Shown here: positions 34,677 through 44,255 of the stretch, piece after piece
How the letters are laid out: each line of letters starts with the position of its first letter
How positions within the stretch are numbered: the stretch's first letter is position 1
Program-made: the position numbers and the translations under genes
Assembly: GCF_032852305.1 (NCBI RefSeq)
Contig: NZ_CP136594.1
Span: 496,001 to 560,000, forward strand
Source: Parasphingorhabdus sp. SCSIO 66989
GTDB taxonomy: Bacteria > Pseudomonadota > Alphaproteobacteria > Sphingomonadales > Sphingomonadaceae
Direction: 5' to 3'
DNA length: 64,000 bases
Notes under the pieces: generated by a model
The model's input: the letters and a program-made list of their open reading frames with translations, nothing else
What the model was told of the DNA's origin: nothing
Databases searched by the model: none

Positions 34677-35345
34677 CTAAGCCAGAATCGCGTCAATCTC
34701 GGCATTGGCGCGGGCGCGCAGCTGTTGCTTGCATGCGGCGAAGCCGGGCTGGGCGTTGAGTGTTTGTGCCTGCGCGACTGCTGTTTCGATCAGCTTTGCG
34801 GTATCGCAGAGTTCATCCGCCAGCCCCGCCAGAATCGCCTGTTCCGGGGCCAAGAGTTCCGAAGACAGCGCAAGCCGCCTGCGCCAGACCGGGTCCATCC
34901 AATAGTCGAGTATGATTTGCGGTACGGGCGGGAAGGGCAGGCCCGCCTTGGCCTCGGGCAGGCCGATCTTGTAATCGCCTTTCGCGGCGACGATCCAGTC
35001 GCTGGCCAGCGCCATAATGCCACCGGCACCGATGCAATTGCCGTTGACCGCTGCGACCAGTGAACAGGGCAGACGGTGCAGTGCGGCGCAATAACTGTTG
35101 ATCGCGGCGACAGCGCGTTTGACGCCCGCTTCATCCAGTGATGCCGCGACTTTGGTGTTCATACCGCAGGTAAAATGCTCGCCTGCACCGGTGAGTACAA
35201 CGCCGCCTTTGGGTGGGTCTTTCACGAGCTGCTCGAACACCTTTGTGCCTTCCTCAAGCAGTTCTGGCAGCAATGTGTTGCGGTCCGGATTGTTGAGGGT
35301 GACGACGACGGTATCGCCATGGCTGCTGGTCGGGAAGTAGCTCAT
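34677..35345 (-). CDS. Enoyl-CoA hydratase/isomerase family protein
   Basis: A crotonase-fold protein of 222 residues. The oxyanion-hole segment GAGEHFTCGMNTKVAAS and the second, LVAAVNGNCIGAGGIMALAS, with the GAGG loop, are seen. The usual catalytic Glu positions of hydratases are not obvious at IGLPEAKAGLPFPPV, where Glu is present in LPEAK. It is slightly shorter than typical (about 250). Its start overlaps the stop of the upstream S9 peptidase gene by 4 bp (ATGA). The substrate is unknown. Confidence 0.85.
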   Translation of the reverse strand: MSYFPTSSHGDTVVVTLNNPDRNTLLPELLEEGTKVFEQLVKDPPKGGVVLTGAGEHFTCGMNTKVAASLDEAGVKRAVAAINSYCAALHRLPCSLVAAVNGNCIGAGGIMALASDWIVAAKGDYKIGLPEAKAGLPFPPVPQIILDYWMDPVWRRRLALSSELLAPEQAILAGLADELCDTAKLIETAVAQAQTLNAQPGFAACKQQLRARANAEIDAILA

Positions 35346-37444
35346 TCGCTTGTCGCTTCCGGTTTCAGCCAGCGATCAACCCAGTCGAACACTTCCTGAT
35401 GCCAACGCACACTATTGGCACCTTTCAATATCCAGTGATTCTCATCGGGAAAGACCAGCAGACGCGACGGGATTTTCTTCTCCTGCAATACGGTGAACGC
35501 CATGAGCGATTGACCGTATGGGACGCGGAAATCCTTTTCGCCATGGATCACCAGTGTCGGCGTCTGCCAGTTGGCGACATGGTTTGCGGGGTTCCATTTC
35601 TCATACAGGTCGCGCTGTTCCTCATAGCTGCCGCCAAAATCCCAGCGCGGGAACCAAAGCTCCTCGGTGGCATAATAGAAGCTGCGCATATCGAACAGGC
35701 CGGCATGGTTGACGATGCATTTGAAACCATCATTCCACTGGCCGGAAATCCAGTTCATCATATAGCCGCCATAGCTGGCACCGAGCGCGCAGCCATTTTT
35801 GGTGTCGATTTGAGGGTCGATCTCCGGCAGCGCGGCAAGGCCGAGTTTCAGGTCAGTGAGCGGTTTGCCGCCCCAGTCCTGATTGATCGCATCCATAAAG
35901 TCCTGCCCGTAACCCGATGAGCCATGGAAATCGATGGTGACCACGGCATAGCCCTGTGCTGCCATAACCTTGGGGTTCCAGCGGGTCGACCAGCTATCGC
36001 CAAAAGAACCTTGCGGCCCGCCATGGACGAGGAACAGCATTGGCAGCTCGGCCTCTTGGCTCTCCGGCTTGATGATCTGCCCATGCACCGTGTCGCCATT
36101 GGCTCCGGCGAAGGAGAAGCGGCGGACACTGACAGGGTCAATATTCGCCAAGCGTTCGGCATTGGCCTTGGTTATATTGCTGGGCTCCTCGCCGATTTGC
36201 TGCGTATAGATATCGGTCGGGCTTTGCAGCGAATTCATGGTGTAAACATAGCCGCCATCTACAGGTACGACATTGCTCACATTGCCCTTGCCAGTAACAC
36301 GCGTCACGTCGCCGCTGTCGGCATTGACGCGAAAGGCCGGATGATCGAGCACATCCTGCGCGGTGACAACCAGGTTTTCCCCGTCTGCTTCCCATGCAAT
36401 TGAGCCGACCGAGCGGTCCCAATTCTTGGTAAGCGCGGTGCGCGTTTGCTTGTCGATATCGAGCACGGTGAGTACTAGCCGGTCGCTCTCATAGCCGGGG
36501 CGCGCCATGGCGGCATAGGCGATGCGATTGCCATCGTGCGAGAAAGCCGGGAGCGTATCAGTGGCGTCATTATCGGCGGTGATATTGACCGTCGGTCCCT
36601 TGCCATTGGCTGCGGCGAGATAGATATCGGTATCGGTTGATCCCGGCTCATCGGCGTCGGCAACGCGCATGGTGAAAGCGATGGTTGAGCTATCAGGCGA
36701 CCAAGCGATTTCCTCGCCACCGCCAAAAGGCTTGGTCGGGCTGTCGCCTTTCAGGCCCTTCATAATATCGACACCGCTATCCGGGATGATCGTGCCATCC
36801 TCGCCGATGGAATAGACAAAGATGCGCGAATATTCGCCCGGGACTTCCCAGCTCGACCAGTGGCGGACAAATTGCTGATCATAGGCGCGGCCGGTGTCTT
36901 TGGCGGCGCTGTCGGGCTGCGGGTTCTCGGGCCGATTGCCGCGGGCAATATCGGTCCAAAGCGCGACCTTGGTGCCATCGGGCGAGACCGCAAAGCCGGA
37001 AACATCCAGCGCAAGATCGGAGACCTGCTGCGGGGTGGCGCTAGGATTTGTGATGCGCCAGATTTGTTCGCTGCCGCTCTTGTCGCTCAGAAAGTACAGA
37101 TATTTGCGGAAGAGTTCGTCGCGCATATCCGGGTTGCGGGCAAATTGTGGACTATGCTCACTCGCATCATCCAGATCGGCGACTGGCTTGGGCTCTTTGG
37201 TGGAGGTACCGGAGCCTGAAACAGGCGCGATGTAATAGAGACCCGTGCGGCGCTCATAGCTGTCCGGATCGGTGGACGTAATGCTGTATACAACGGTCTG
37301 TTCGTCCTCATAGACCGTAGGCGCACCCACGCGATCCAGCGTGGCAAGGTCCTGCGGCGAAAGCGGCTCGGCAAGCGCCGGAGCGGTGACGGTGAGAGAA
37401 AGGGCGATGGCCGCGCTGGCGGCGGTGAGATGCAGCTTTTTCAT
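35342..37444 (-). CDS. Secreted prolyl oligopeptidase family (S9) peptidase
   Basis: Seven hundred residues from the Met at 37444, where a classic signal peptide begins (MKKLHLTAASAAIALSLTVT, cleaved after ALA). The frame is open for 87 more codons upstream, but these overlap popZ DNA and look non-coding. An N-terminal beta-propeller with WD-like SPDGTKVALW and WSPDSSTIAF repeats precedes the alpha/beta hydrolase domain with the serine elbow GASYGGYMMNW. The catalytic Asp is in HGEKDFRVPYGQ and the His in PDENHWILKG. It acts in the periplasm or outside on short peptides. It overlaps the enoyl-CoA hydratase gene by 4 bp. Confidence 0.93.
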   Translation of the reverse strand: MKKLHLTAASAAIALSLTVTAPALAEPLSPQDLATLDRVGAPTVYEDEQTVVYSITSTDPDSYERRTGLYYIAPVSGSGTSTKEPKPVADLDDASEHSPQFARNPDMRDELFRKYLYFLSDKSGSEQIWRITNPSATPQQVSDLALDVSGFAVSPDGTKVALWTDIARGNRPENPQPDSAAKDTGRAYDQQFVRHWSSWEVPGEYSRIFVYSIGEDGTIIPDSGVDIMKGLKGDSPTKPFGGGEEIAWSPDSSTIAFTMRVADADEPGSTDTDIYLAAANGKGPTVNITADNDATDTLPAFSHDGNRIAYAAMARPGYESDRLVLTVLDIDKQTRTALTKNWDRSVGSIAWEADGENLVVTAQDVLDHPAFRVNADSGDVTRVTGKGNVSNVVPVDGGYVYTMNSLQSPTDIYTQQIGEEPSNITKANAERLANIDPVSVRRFSFAGANGDTVHGQIIKPESQEAELPMLFLVHGGPQGSFGDSWSTRWNPKVMAAQGYAVVTIDFHGSSGYGQDFMDAINQDWGGKPLTDLKLGLAALPEIDPQIDTKNGCALGASYGGYMMNWISGQWNDGFKCIVNHAGLFDMRSFYYATEELWFPRWDFGGSYEEQRDLYEKWNPANHVANWQTPTLVIHGEKDFRVPYGQSLMAFTVLQEKKIPSRLLVFPDENHWILKGANSVRWHQEVFDWVDRWLKPEATSE

Positions 37445-37502
37445 AGCGCCGCACGCTAGCAAAACTGCTGATGAAAAAAAGGAGAATCTAGTATGTGCCG
37501 GG

Positions 37503-37922
37503 TCAGCCGCGCTTGCCGGTGATGCGGGCAATTTCCTTTGCCACCAGCTCTTCGACCATAGTCGGCAGGTTATCGTCGAGCCATTGCTGCAACATCGGGC
37601 GCAGCAATTCGCGCACCATGCCTTCGATCGAAGTCTCTCCCGAGCGCACAATTTGCGGGGCCTTGCCGGGTTCAGAAAGCGTAGAAAGCGCCGCCAGTGA
37701 TTCACGCACCGCCTCCCCCGAAGCGGGATTGACCAAGGGCTCGTCGGTCTGCTCTTCGACGGTTTCTGTCAGTTCGAGCACAGTCTCTTCGGCACCTTGA
37801 GGCTTGGCCGCTTTCTTCTTAGTGCGTTTCGGTTTGGTCAGCGCAGCATCGTCCTCGGCCATCACCTTTTTGATGGAGGCCAATATATCCTCGACACTGG
37901 GTTCGGGTTCTTGCTGCGCCAT
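37503..37922 (-). CDS. popZ: PopZ-like polar organising protein (DUF2497)
   Basis: PopZ forms the polar scaffold that holds the chromosome centromere in alphaproteobacteria. The 139-residue product has the N-terminal recruiting helix EPSVEDILASIKKVMAEDD and a middle Pro/Glu-rich acidic linker. Two conserved C-terminal helices follow, GMVRELLRPMLQQWLDDNLP and MVEELVAKEIARITGKRG, which are the oligomerisation region. It is near valS on the same strand, a conserved neighbourhood for popZ. The S9 peptidase and enoyl-CoA hydratase genes are inserted between popZ and valS here. Confidence 0.88.
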   Translation of the reverse strand: MAQQEPEPSVEDILASIKKVMAEDDAALTKPKRTKKKAAKPQGAEETVLELTETVEEQTDEPLVNPASGEAVRESLAALSTLSEPGKAPQIVRSGETSIEGMVRELLRPMLQQWLDDNLPTMVEELVAKEIARITGKRG

Positions 37923-38019
37923 GGATCACCTTTTTGCTTCAAGCACAGCCTATAGCCTCTGCGTTCCTTGTGGTGCAAGGGCATCGCACATGCCGATAGC
38001 TCGTCAATGGATGAAATGC

Positions 38020-39507
38020 TTATTTGTCTATTGGACCATAGGTGACGGTCTGTGCCGGGGTTTCATCGGTGCGCGTAGCCTCGGCCGTTGGGTCCGGGTC
38101 GGTGGCAAAGTCGTTCAATTTGCCGCGCACGCGATCATAATTGACTTCAGGGTCATAAAGAACCCCGCCATCTAGGCCTAGATCACGCGCTTCTGCTCGA
38201 CCCATGGCGGCCAGCAAGGTGAAACCGGCAACATAGGCATTGCGCCGTGCGACCACCAATTGCGCCTGCGCGTTGACCAGTTCCTGCTCGGCATTGAGGA
38301 TATCGAGAATGGTGCGATTGCCGACACTGTTTTCCGCGCGCACGCCTTCGAGCGAGAGTGCATTGGCATCCACCGCGCGTTGCGCTGACTCAATCACCTG
38401 CAATGAGGCCTGCCAGCTGGCATAGGCGGCGCGGGTCTGGGCGATAATATCGCGTTCGACCGCAATTTCCTGTTCAATGGCGACGCCCGTGCGCGCCTGT
38501 GCCTGTCGAATCTGTGCACCCGGGCGCCCGCCCTGGTAAATCGGTACCGTCAGCGATAACCCCACCTGCGCATTAGACTGTTGCTGGATGAAGTTGACGC
38601 CAGGAATATTGCCGCCAAGCGAGCCCAGAAAGTTGGCATAATCACCCGAAGCAAAGGCGTCGAGTTGCGGTTTGCGGGTGCCGCGCGCAGATTTCACATC
38701 ATACTCGGCTGCTTCAATCTGCTCCTTGGCCGCTTCGATATCCGGGTTGTTTTCCAAGGCATAGCCGACCGCCGCGTTGGGGTCTTCCGGCAGGCCGGGC
38801 AAGGGAGGCGGCGGCGCCAAATTCTCCGGTGGCCTGCCCACCAGCTGGATATACACTTCCTTGCTGCGGATCAGATTGGAAATGGCGGTTTCCAGATCGC
38901 TGCGCGCGGTTTCGAGCCGCGCCTCAGACTGGGCAACATCAGTGCGGGTCAGATCGCCAATTTCAAAGCGGTCTGAGGTTGCCTGCAAGTTGGTCTCGAG
39001 CACATCGACATTGTTGCGGTTGAGTCGGACCAATGCCTCATCGCGAATGACATCCATGTAAGCGGCGACGGTCTGGCTGAAGATCGAGGATTCGGTACCA
39101 CGCAGCGTCGCCTGTCCGGCATCGACCCGTTCTTTTGCTGCCTTGATCGCATTGCGGACCTGACCGCCGCGATAGACCGGAACATTGACCTCGACGCGCG
39201 CCGTCAACTGTCGTGCGGGCGCGGCAAAGGCGTTGGCGTTGACCAGAAAGTTCTCTTGATAGATCGAGGTTGCGCGCGAATTGGGCCGACCATCAGCCAA
39301 AGCGATAGGCACGCCCTCATCGGTCGCGCGCTGCTCGGCACGTGCGCCTGTCAGCGTCGGGTTATTCATATAAGCGGCAACCAGCGCCTCGCGCAGTGTA
39401 TCCGCCTGAGCCGGAGTCGCGGCCAGCATTGTTACTGCCAGAATCGGTGCAAGGGCCGACCAGCGCATGGCCTTTATTCGGCCTGCTTTGTCTCTGAACT
39501 GCGGCAT
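38020..39507 (-). CDS. tolC: TolC family outer membrane channel protein
   Basis: About 495 residues from the Met at 39507, which begins a signal peptide (MRWSALAPILAVTMLAATPA, cleaved after AQA). TolC repeats are clear: TLREALVAAYMNNPTL, the NVPVYRGGQVRNAIKAAKE segment and its internal duplicate LTVPIYQGGRPGAQIRQAQA, with long coiled helices (RDEALVRLNRNNVDVLETNL, ENSVGNRTILDILNAEQELV). TolC trimers span the outer membrane and periplasm for efflux or type I secretion. A Pcm-like gene lies 13 bp upstream on the same strand. No inner-membrane partner is nearby. Confidence 0.93.
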   Translation of the reverse strand: MPQFRDKAGRIKAMRWSALAPILAVTMLAATPAQADTLREALVAAYMNNPTLTGARAEQRATDEGVPIALADGRPNSRATSIYQENFLVNANAFAAPARQLTARVEVNVPVYRGGQVRNAIKAAKERVDAGQATLRGTESSIFSQTVAAYMDVIRDEALVRLNRNNVDVLETNLQATSDRFEIGDLTRTDVAQSEARLETARSDLETAISNLIRSKEVYIQLVGRPPENLAPPPPLPGLPEDPNAAVGYALENNPDIEAAKEQIEAAEYDVKSARGTRKPQLDAFASGDYANFLGSLGGNIPGVNFIQQQSNAQVGLSLTVPIYQGGRPGAQIRQAQARTGVAIEQEIAVERDIIAQTRAAYASWQASLQVIESAQRAVDANALSLEGVRAENSVGNRTILDILNAEQELVNAQAQLVVARRNAYVAGFTLLAAMGRAEARDLGLDGGVLYDPEVNYDRVRGKLNDFATDPDPTAEATRTDETPAQTVTYGPIDK

Positions 39508-39520
39508 TGGGGTATTCCAA

Positions 39521-40228
39521 TCAGAAAACATATTCAGCCGGACGGGCAAAAGCACTGAGCGGCGCAATTTCATTGTCGGCAAAGTGGGCAAGGCTGATCG
39601 AATCGCCAACTTTGCGGCCAATCGCCAAACGGGTCACGCCCGCTTCATTCTGACCGCATAGCAGGCGACCATCGTCGCTAAGCTGTCGGGCCAGCGGGGC
39701 GGGGATTGTCTCTACCGCTCCATCGATTACGATCAGAGAATAGGGCGCCGATTTGGGGCAGCCTTTTTCCAGCGGACCGCGTTGTACGGAAACATTGTCA
39801 ATCGCGCCGACATTTTCCGAAAGCTGAGCGAAAAGCGTGTCGGATTCTTCCAGTGCGACGACGGATTCCACAATCGGGGCGAGCAAGGCGGCGATATAGC
39901 CGGTGCCTGCACCGATGATCAGCACGGTATCCGACGACACAATATTGGCATGTGTCAGCATACGACCGGTGGCTAGCGGCGGGTTAAGGACGCGGTCATC
40001 GGCCAGCGGCACCGCGCGGTCGATATAGGCCGATGCCTGGCGTTCTTCGCTAACAAAATGCTCGCGCGGCGTCACCGCCATCGCTCCGATAATTACCGGA
40101 TCGTTAACGTCATTGGGGCGCAGCTGGCTGTTCACCATGGCACGGCGGGCGGTCTGAAATTCCGTATCCGCTACATTGGCGGGGGCCTGTTCAATCTCGG
40201 TCATCACTTCTGTTCCACTCTCAAACAT
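39521..40228 (-). CDS. Protein-L-isoaspartate O-methyltransferase family protein
   Basis: The 235-residue product has the Pcm N-terminal pattern (ARRAMVNSQLRPNDVNDPVI, TPREHFV) and the SAM site VLIIGAGTGYIAALLAPIVE, followed by VVALEESDTL. The C-terminal half is weaker than in true Pcm, as in the alphaproteobacterial paralogue that precedes TolC genes; repair activity is therefore uncertain. A second start at 40204 (MTEIEQ) is possible. It is probably cotranscribed with tolC. Confidence 0.85.
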   Translation of the reverse strand: MFESGTEVMTEIEQAPANVADTEFQTARRAMVNSQLRPNDVNDPVIIGAMAVTPREHFVSEERQASAYIDRAVPLADDRVLNPPLATGRMLTHANIVSSDTVLIIGAGTGYIAALLAPIVESVVALEESDTLFAQLSENVGAIDNVSVQRGPLEKGCPKSAPYSLIVIDGAVETIPAPLARQLSDDGRLLCGQNEAGVTRLAIGRKVGDSISLAHFADNEIAPLSAFARPAEYVF

Positions 40229-40470
40229 TCAAATCCCGCTGCCCTTTCGCAATGGTGTATTAAATTCATAACACAGTCAAGCCGGACGCGTCAGGATGCT
40301 GGCTGCATATACTATAAGTGCGCGTAAGGCCTGTTATTGTGCGTGAACGCCGATGGCAATATTTGGTTGCGGACGACAACGGATTTTGTACCAATCGGCT
40401 TGACTTTCCGACAAAAGGCGCACATTTGCCGCGACCTGTTCACTTATCCGGGTTTTTGCTGATCCGGTCC

Positions 40471-40544
40471 GGCCCGATGGCGGAGTGGTGACGCAGCGGA
40501 TTGCAAATCCGTGTACGCCGGTTCGATTCCGGCTCGGGCCTCCA
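40471..40544 (+). tRNA. tRNA-Cys (anticodon GCA)
   Basis: The acceptor stem GGCCCGA (40471-40477) pairs with TCGGGCC (40534-40540), then discriminator T and an encoded CCA (40542-40544). The anticodon loop reads TTGCAAA with GCA at 40503-40505. The T arm GCCGGTTCGATTCCGGC is standard. Total length is 74 nt. Confidence 0.97.
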
Positions 40545-40578
40545 TCATCAGCGTGCAAATCGTCGAGCGAGTCTCTTG

Positions 40579-42630
40579 CTACTCCTGTTGCGCTGTGTCT
40601 TCATCTTTTCGATACTTTTCGAACCAGGCCAGGGTGTAATCCGTCTTGGCATTAAGCCGCGATGGACGGCCTGCAATACCGTGATTGGCGCCAGGAATCC
40701 GCACCATGACGCTGGGCACTTTGCGCAGTTGCAGCGCCTGATAGAATTGCTCGGTTTCCGAAATCGGGGTGCGATAATCGACCTCTCCGGTAATCAACAT
40801 GGTCGGCGTTTCAACATTACCGACCAGAGACAGCGGCGACCGCTGCCAATAATGATCCAGATGCTCCCATGGCGGTCCGGGGAACTGGTTGGCGATCTGG
40901 CTGATATAGCTGTCGGCTGTAAGCACTTTTGACACCCAGTTGATCACCGGCTTGGCCGCAACTGCTGCATTGAAGCGATTGGTCAGGCCGATAGCATAGG
41001 CAGTGGCAATTCCACCTGCCGAGCCGCCCGCGATAAACAGATTGTCCTGATCCGCAAAGCCATTGTCTATGGCCCAATCCACCGCCGACATATGATCAGC
41101 AAAATCATCGGGGCTGGAGTATTTATATTTGAGCAGATTGGCGAATTCGCTGCCATAGCCGATAGAGCCGCGATGATTGTCATAGATCACGACATAGCCC
41201 GCTGCCGCCATGCGCTGCAATTCGGCGGAAAAATGCGGCCCATAGGCGAGATGTGGCCCGCCATGGATTTCGATGATCAGCGGATAGCGTTTGCCAGGCT
41301 GATAGTCTGGCGGTGTGATCATCCATCCCTGAATCTCGCGTCCATCGAGCGATGAGGCAAAAGTGAATTCCCTGAGCTCGCCGAGATCGCGATGCGCCAG
41401 CAGGTCTTCATTGAGGCTGGTTAGCCTTCTTGTCTGTCCATTTCTGGAGGCGTATATATCTGCCGGGCGATAGGCACTGCCTTTGGTGTAAACCAGAGCG
41501 CCACCCGGTCCGGCATCATAATCCCCGCTGACATAGGGGCGGCCAACGGTTGTGCCGCCAATGCCCTTCACTGCAACGCGACGCTTGCCTCCCAGACTGA
41601 CCGCGCCGATCAGGTTCTCACCGCGATTCTGATAGGTAAATGTCATTTCGCGGTTGGAGAGCCATTGCAAATTGCTCACGCGCCGATCCAATCCAGTGGT
41701 CAGCTCTTTTGGACTGCCGCCGCTGCGGTCCATCACAAAGACCGAGCTTGGGACAAAGGGCTCTTGCGCGTTGCTCGCTTGGAGATAGCCAATATATTGG
41801 CCATTAGGGGATATTCTCGGGCTCGCCTCGACGCCCGGCGCGTCAGTAAGCTGGGTCAGCTTGCCGGAGCCGATATTGACCGAGAAGATATTCGCTTCAC
41901 GGCTTTGCAGCTCCCATTCGGGATTACGATTTGCGGAGAACACGATCTCTTGCCCGTCAGGGGAAAAAGACAACTGGCCATCATGATGAAAATCCCCGGA
42001 GGTTAGCTGACGCGCGGTGCCGCCTTCTGCGGGGAGAATGAAGATATGGTCATAAGCCAGATCGCGAAAGCCTGAAGCGTTGGTGCGATAGCGGGCACGA
42101 TCAATCAACCTGGCTGGCTTGGACCAAACCGCGCCCTTGGGCTTTTTGGGCTCCTTGATGAGCTTGTCCGCCTTTTTCTTGACCGCCATGGAGAAGGCAA
42201 GCGCATTCCCGTCCGGTGACCAGGTCAGGTTTGTTGGCCTTTCCGCATAACTGTTCAGAAGCGCATCCCGGCCCGAGCCGAGATAGCGCACAAACAGCTC
42301 CGATCTTCCCTTAACGCGCCGCAAATAGGCTATACGGGAGCCATCGGGTGACCAGCGCGGGGATGAATAAGACCCGTGTTCAGCCAGTAAGGGCTCATGC
42401 ACGCGGCCTTCTAGGTCGGAAAGCCAGACATGTGCCCGCGTCCTGTCGGTCATGATGTCGTTGGACCGGCGTATATACAACACCCGCTTACCGTCCGGCG
42501 ATATTTGCGGGTCGTCTGCCCATTCAAGTTCAAAAACATCTTCTGCCGAAAACAGTCGCGGAGCATCTTCGGCATAGGCGTTGCCGCTCAAGCTCATGGC
42601 CAAAACCAGGACGGACAGGGTTTTTCTCAT
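40579..42630 (-). CDS. Secreted S9 family prolyl oligopeptidase-like peptidase
   Basis: The 683-residue product begins with a signal peptide (MRKTLSVLVLAMSLSGNAYA). A propeller with SPDGKRVLYIRRS, WSPDGSRIAYLRR and FSPDGQEIVFSANR repeats precedes the hydrolase domain with the nucleophile elbow IAGGSAGGIATAY. The Asp is in ITGEVDYRTPISE and the His in PGANHGIAGRPS. It should act in the periplasm or outside. It is a paralogue of the S9 protein at 35342-37444 but only distantly similar. It stands alone. Confidence 0.92.
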   Translation of the reverse strand: MRKTLSVLVLAMSLSGNAYAEDAPRLFSAEDVFELEWADDPQISPDGKRVLYIRRSNDIMTDRTRAHVWLSDLEGRVHEPLLAEHGSYSSPRWSPDGSRIAYLRRVKGRSELFVRYLGSGRDALLNSYAERPTNLTWSPDGNALAFSMAVKKKADKLIKEPKKPKGAVWSKPARLIDRARYRTNASGFRDLAYDHIFILPAEGGTARQLTSGDFHHDGQLSFSPDGQEIVFSANRNPEWELQSREANIFSVNIGSGKLTQLTDAPGVEASPRISPNGQYIGYLQASNAQEPFVPSSVFVMDRSGGSPKELTTGLDRRVSNLQWLSNREMTFTYQNRGENLIGAVSLGGKRRVAVKGIGGTTVGRPYVSGDYDAGPGGALVYTKGSAYRPADIYASRNGQTRRLTSLNEDLLAHRDLGELREFTFASSLDGREIQGWMITPPDYQPGKRYPLIIEIHGGPHLAYGPHFSAELQRMAAAGYVVIYDNHRGSIGYGSEFANLLKYKYSSPDDFADHMSAVDWAIDNGFADQDNLFIAGGSAGGIATAYAIGLTNRFNAAVAAKPVINWVSKVLTADSYISQIANQFPGPPWEHLDHYWQRSPLSLVGNVETPTMLITGEVDYRTPISETEQFYQALQLRKVPSVMVRIPGANHGIAGRPSRLNAKTDYTLAWFEKYRKDEDTAQQE

Positions 42631-42991
42631 GGCAACTCCGAAAGTGGCAGCGTTGAATTACGCTGAATTGCGAAAAAACCGGGTAATTGGCAACAACAGA
42701 GTCGTCGGCATGGCCGATTCTTTGCCATTACTGCGCTGTTTTTCCGGTATCTGTTTAGCGCGAAACCGCTAGTGCCGTAACGGCAGGATGCGCCTTGGTT
42801 CATGCTGGTTTAATCGTGCGGTTAAAACGCCTTGCCTTCACTCCCCGGACTGGCGTAAATGCAGCGGCAATAGCGCATCCACACCCCATTATCGGGCGAT
42901 GGATTATAGGTGCTATCAAGATAAGAATGGCGTAAATTCGGTGCAATCCTCCGCGATTGCCCTTCCCCAATGACGAAAGGATCCCCGACTC
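42631..42991. other. Divergent intergenic region without a gene
   Basis: The promoters for the leftward S9 peptidase and the rightward thiolase must lie here. No RNA gene, repeat or clear operator is visible. Confidence 0.5.
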
Positions 42992-44206
42992 ATGACCGAA
43001 GCCTTTATATACGATGCTGTGCGCACGCCGCGTGGCAAGGGCCGTGCCGATGGCAGCCTGCATGAAATTACCGCCTTGAACCTTGCCTCGCAAACGCTGG
43101 CATCAGTGCGCGAGCGCAATGAGCTTTCTCCCGAAGCGGTTGAAGATGTTGCATTTGGCTGTGTTTCTCCGGTGGGTGAGCAAGGCGCGGTTATAACCCG
43201 CACCGCCGTCATGGACGCAGGCTATGCCGAGACCACTTCAGGTATTCAGGTCAACCGTTTCTGTGGTTCGGGTCTGGAAGCCGTGAATATCGCTGCGGCC
43301 AAGATCAAATCAGGCGAAGCCGATCTCACCATTGGCGGCGGTGTCGAGTCGATGAGCCGCGTGCCCATGGGGTCTGACGGCGGTGCATGGCCGACCGATC
43401 CGCAATCCGCATTCGACCATTATTTCGTGCCACAGGGCATTTCCGCCGATCTGATCGCGACCAAATATGGCTTCAGCCGTGACGATGTTGATGCCTATGC
43501 CGTCGAAAGCCAGAAGCGTGCCGCCAAGGCATGGGAAGAAAAGCGCTTTGAAAAGTCGATCCTGCCGGTGCGCGATGTCATTGGCGAGGTGATTCTCGAC
43601 CATGACGAACTGATGCGTCCGGATACCGACATGCAGTCGCTCGGCGCGCTCAACCCAAGCTTCCAAGGCATCGGCGAGCAGATGCCGGGCTTTAACGATA
43701 TCGCGATTATGAAGCACCCGGATGTTGAGAAGGTTAACCATGTGCACCATGCTGGCAACAGCTCGGGTATTGTGGATGGTTCGGCAGCAGTGCTGATCGG
43801 CAATGAGGAAGCGGGCAAAAAGCATGGCCTGAAACCGCGTGCGCGCATCGTTTCCATGGCGTCCATCGGTTCAGAGCCGACAATCATGCTCACCGGCCCC
43901 GAATTTGCAGCGCAGAAAGCGATTGAGCGTGCCGGCATGACCAATAGCGATATTGATGTCTGGGAATTGAATGAGGCGTTTGCCGCCGTCGTCCTGCGTT
44001 TCATGCAGGCGATGAATGTCGATCATAGCGAGATCAATGTGAATGGCGGCGCGATCGCTATGGGCCACCCGCTTGGTGCGACCGGCGCGATGATCCTTGG
44101 CACCGTGCTCGATGAGCTGGAGCGCTCGGACAAGAATGTTGCGCTGTCGACGCTGTGCATCGGCGCCGGAATGGGCATTGCCACCATTATCGAGCGGGTG
44201 AACTAA
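42992..44206 (+). CDS. fadA: Acetyl-CoA C-acyltransferase (thiolase), beta-oxidation type
   Basis: It releases acetyl-CoA from 3-ketoacyl-CoA in the last step of beta-oxidation. The 404-residue product has the active-site Cys in [13 protein letters not shown], the His in [17 protein letters not shown] and the second Cys in [11 protein letters not shown], so the triad is complete. The FadB-like gene follows after 49 bp on the same strand, giving the two-subunit beta-oxidation pair. The size fits FadA/FadI; exact chain-length preference cannot be told. Confidence 0.93.
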   Translation: MTEAFIYDAVRTPRGKGRADGSLHEITALNLASQTLASVRERNELSPEAVEDVAFGCVSPVGEQGAVITRTAVMDAGYAETTSGIQVNRFCGSGLEAVNIAAAKIKSGEADLTIGGGVESMSRVPMGSDGGAWPTDPQSAFDHYFVPQGISADLIATKYGFSRDDVDAYAVESQKRAAKAWEEKRFEKSILPVRDVIGEVILDHDELMRPDTDMQSLGALNPSFQGIGEQMPGFNDIAIMKHPDVEKVNHVHHAGNSSGIVDGSAAVLIGNEEAGKKHGLKPRARIVSMASIGSEPTIMLTGPEFAAQKAIERAGMTNSDIDVWELNEAFAAVVLRFMQAMNVDHSEINVNGGAIAMGHPLGATGAMILGTVLDELERSDKNVALSTLCIGAGMGIATIIERVN

Positions 44207-44255
44207 GCCATTATTTCGTTCTGCGTGAACGGTTAGAAAATTCAGGAAAATACAC

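Noticed and set aside
37445-37705. Upstream extension of the S9 peptidase frame
   Set aside because: It overlaps the popZ gene in another frame and precedes an obvious signal peptide start at 37444.
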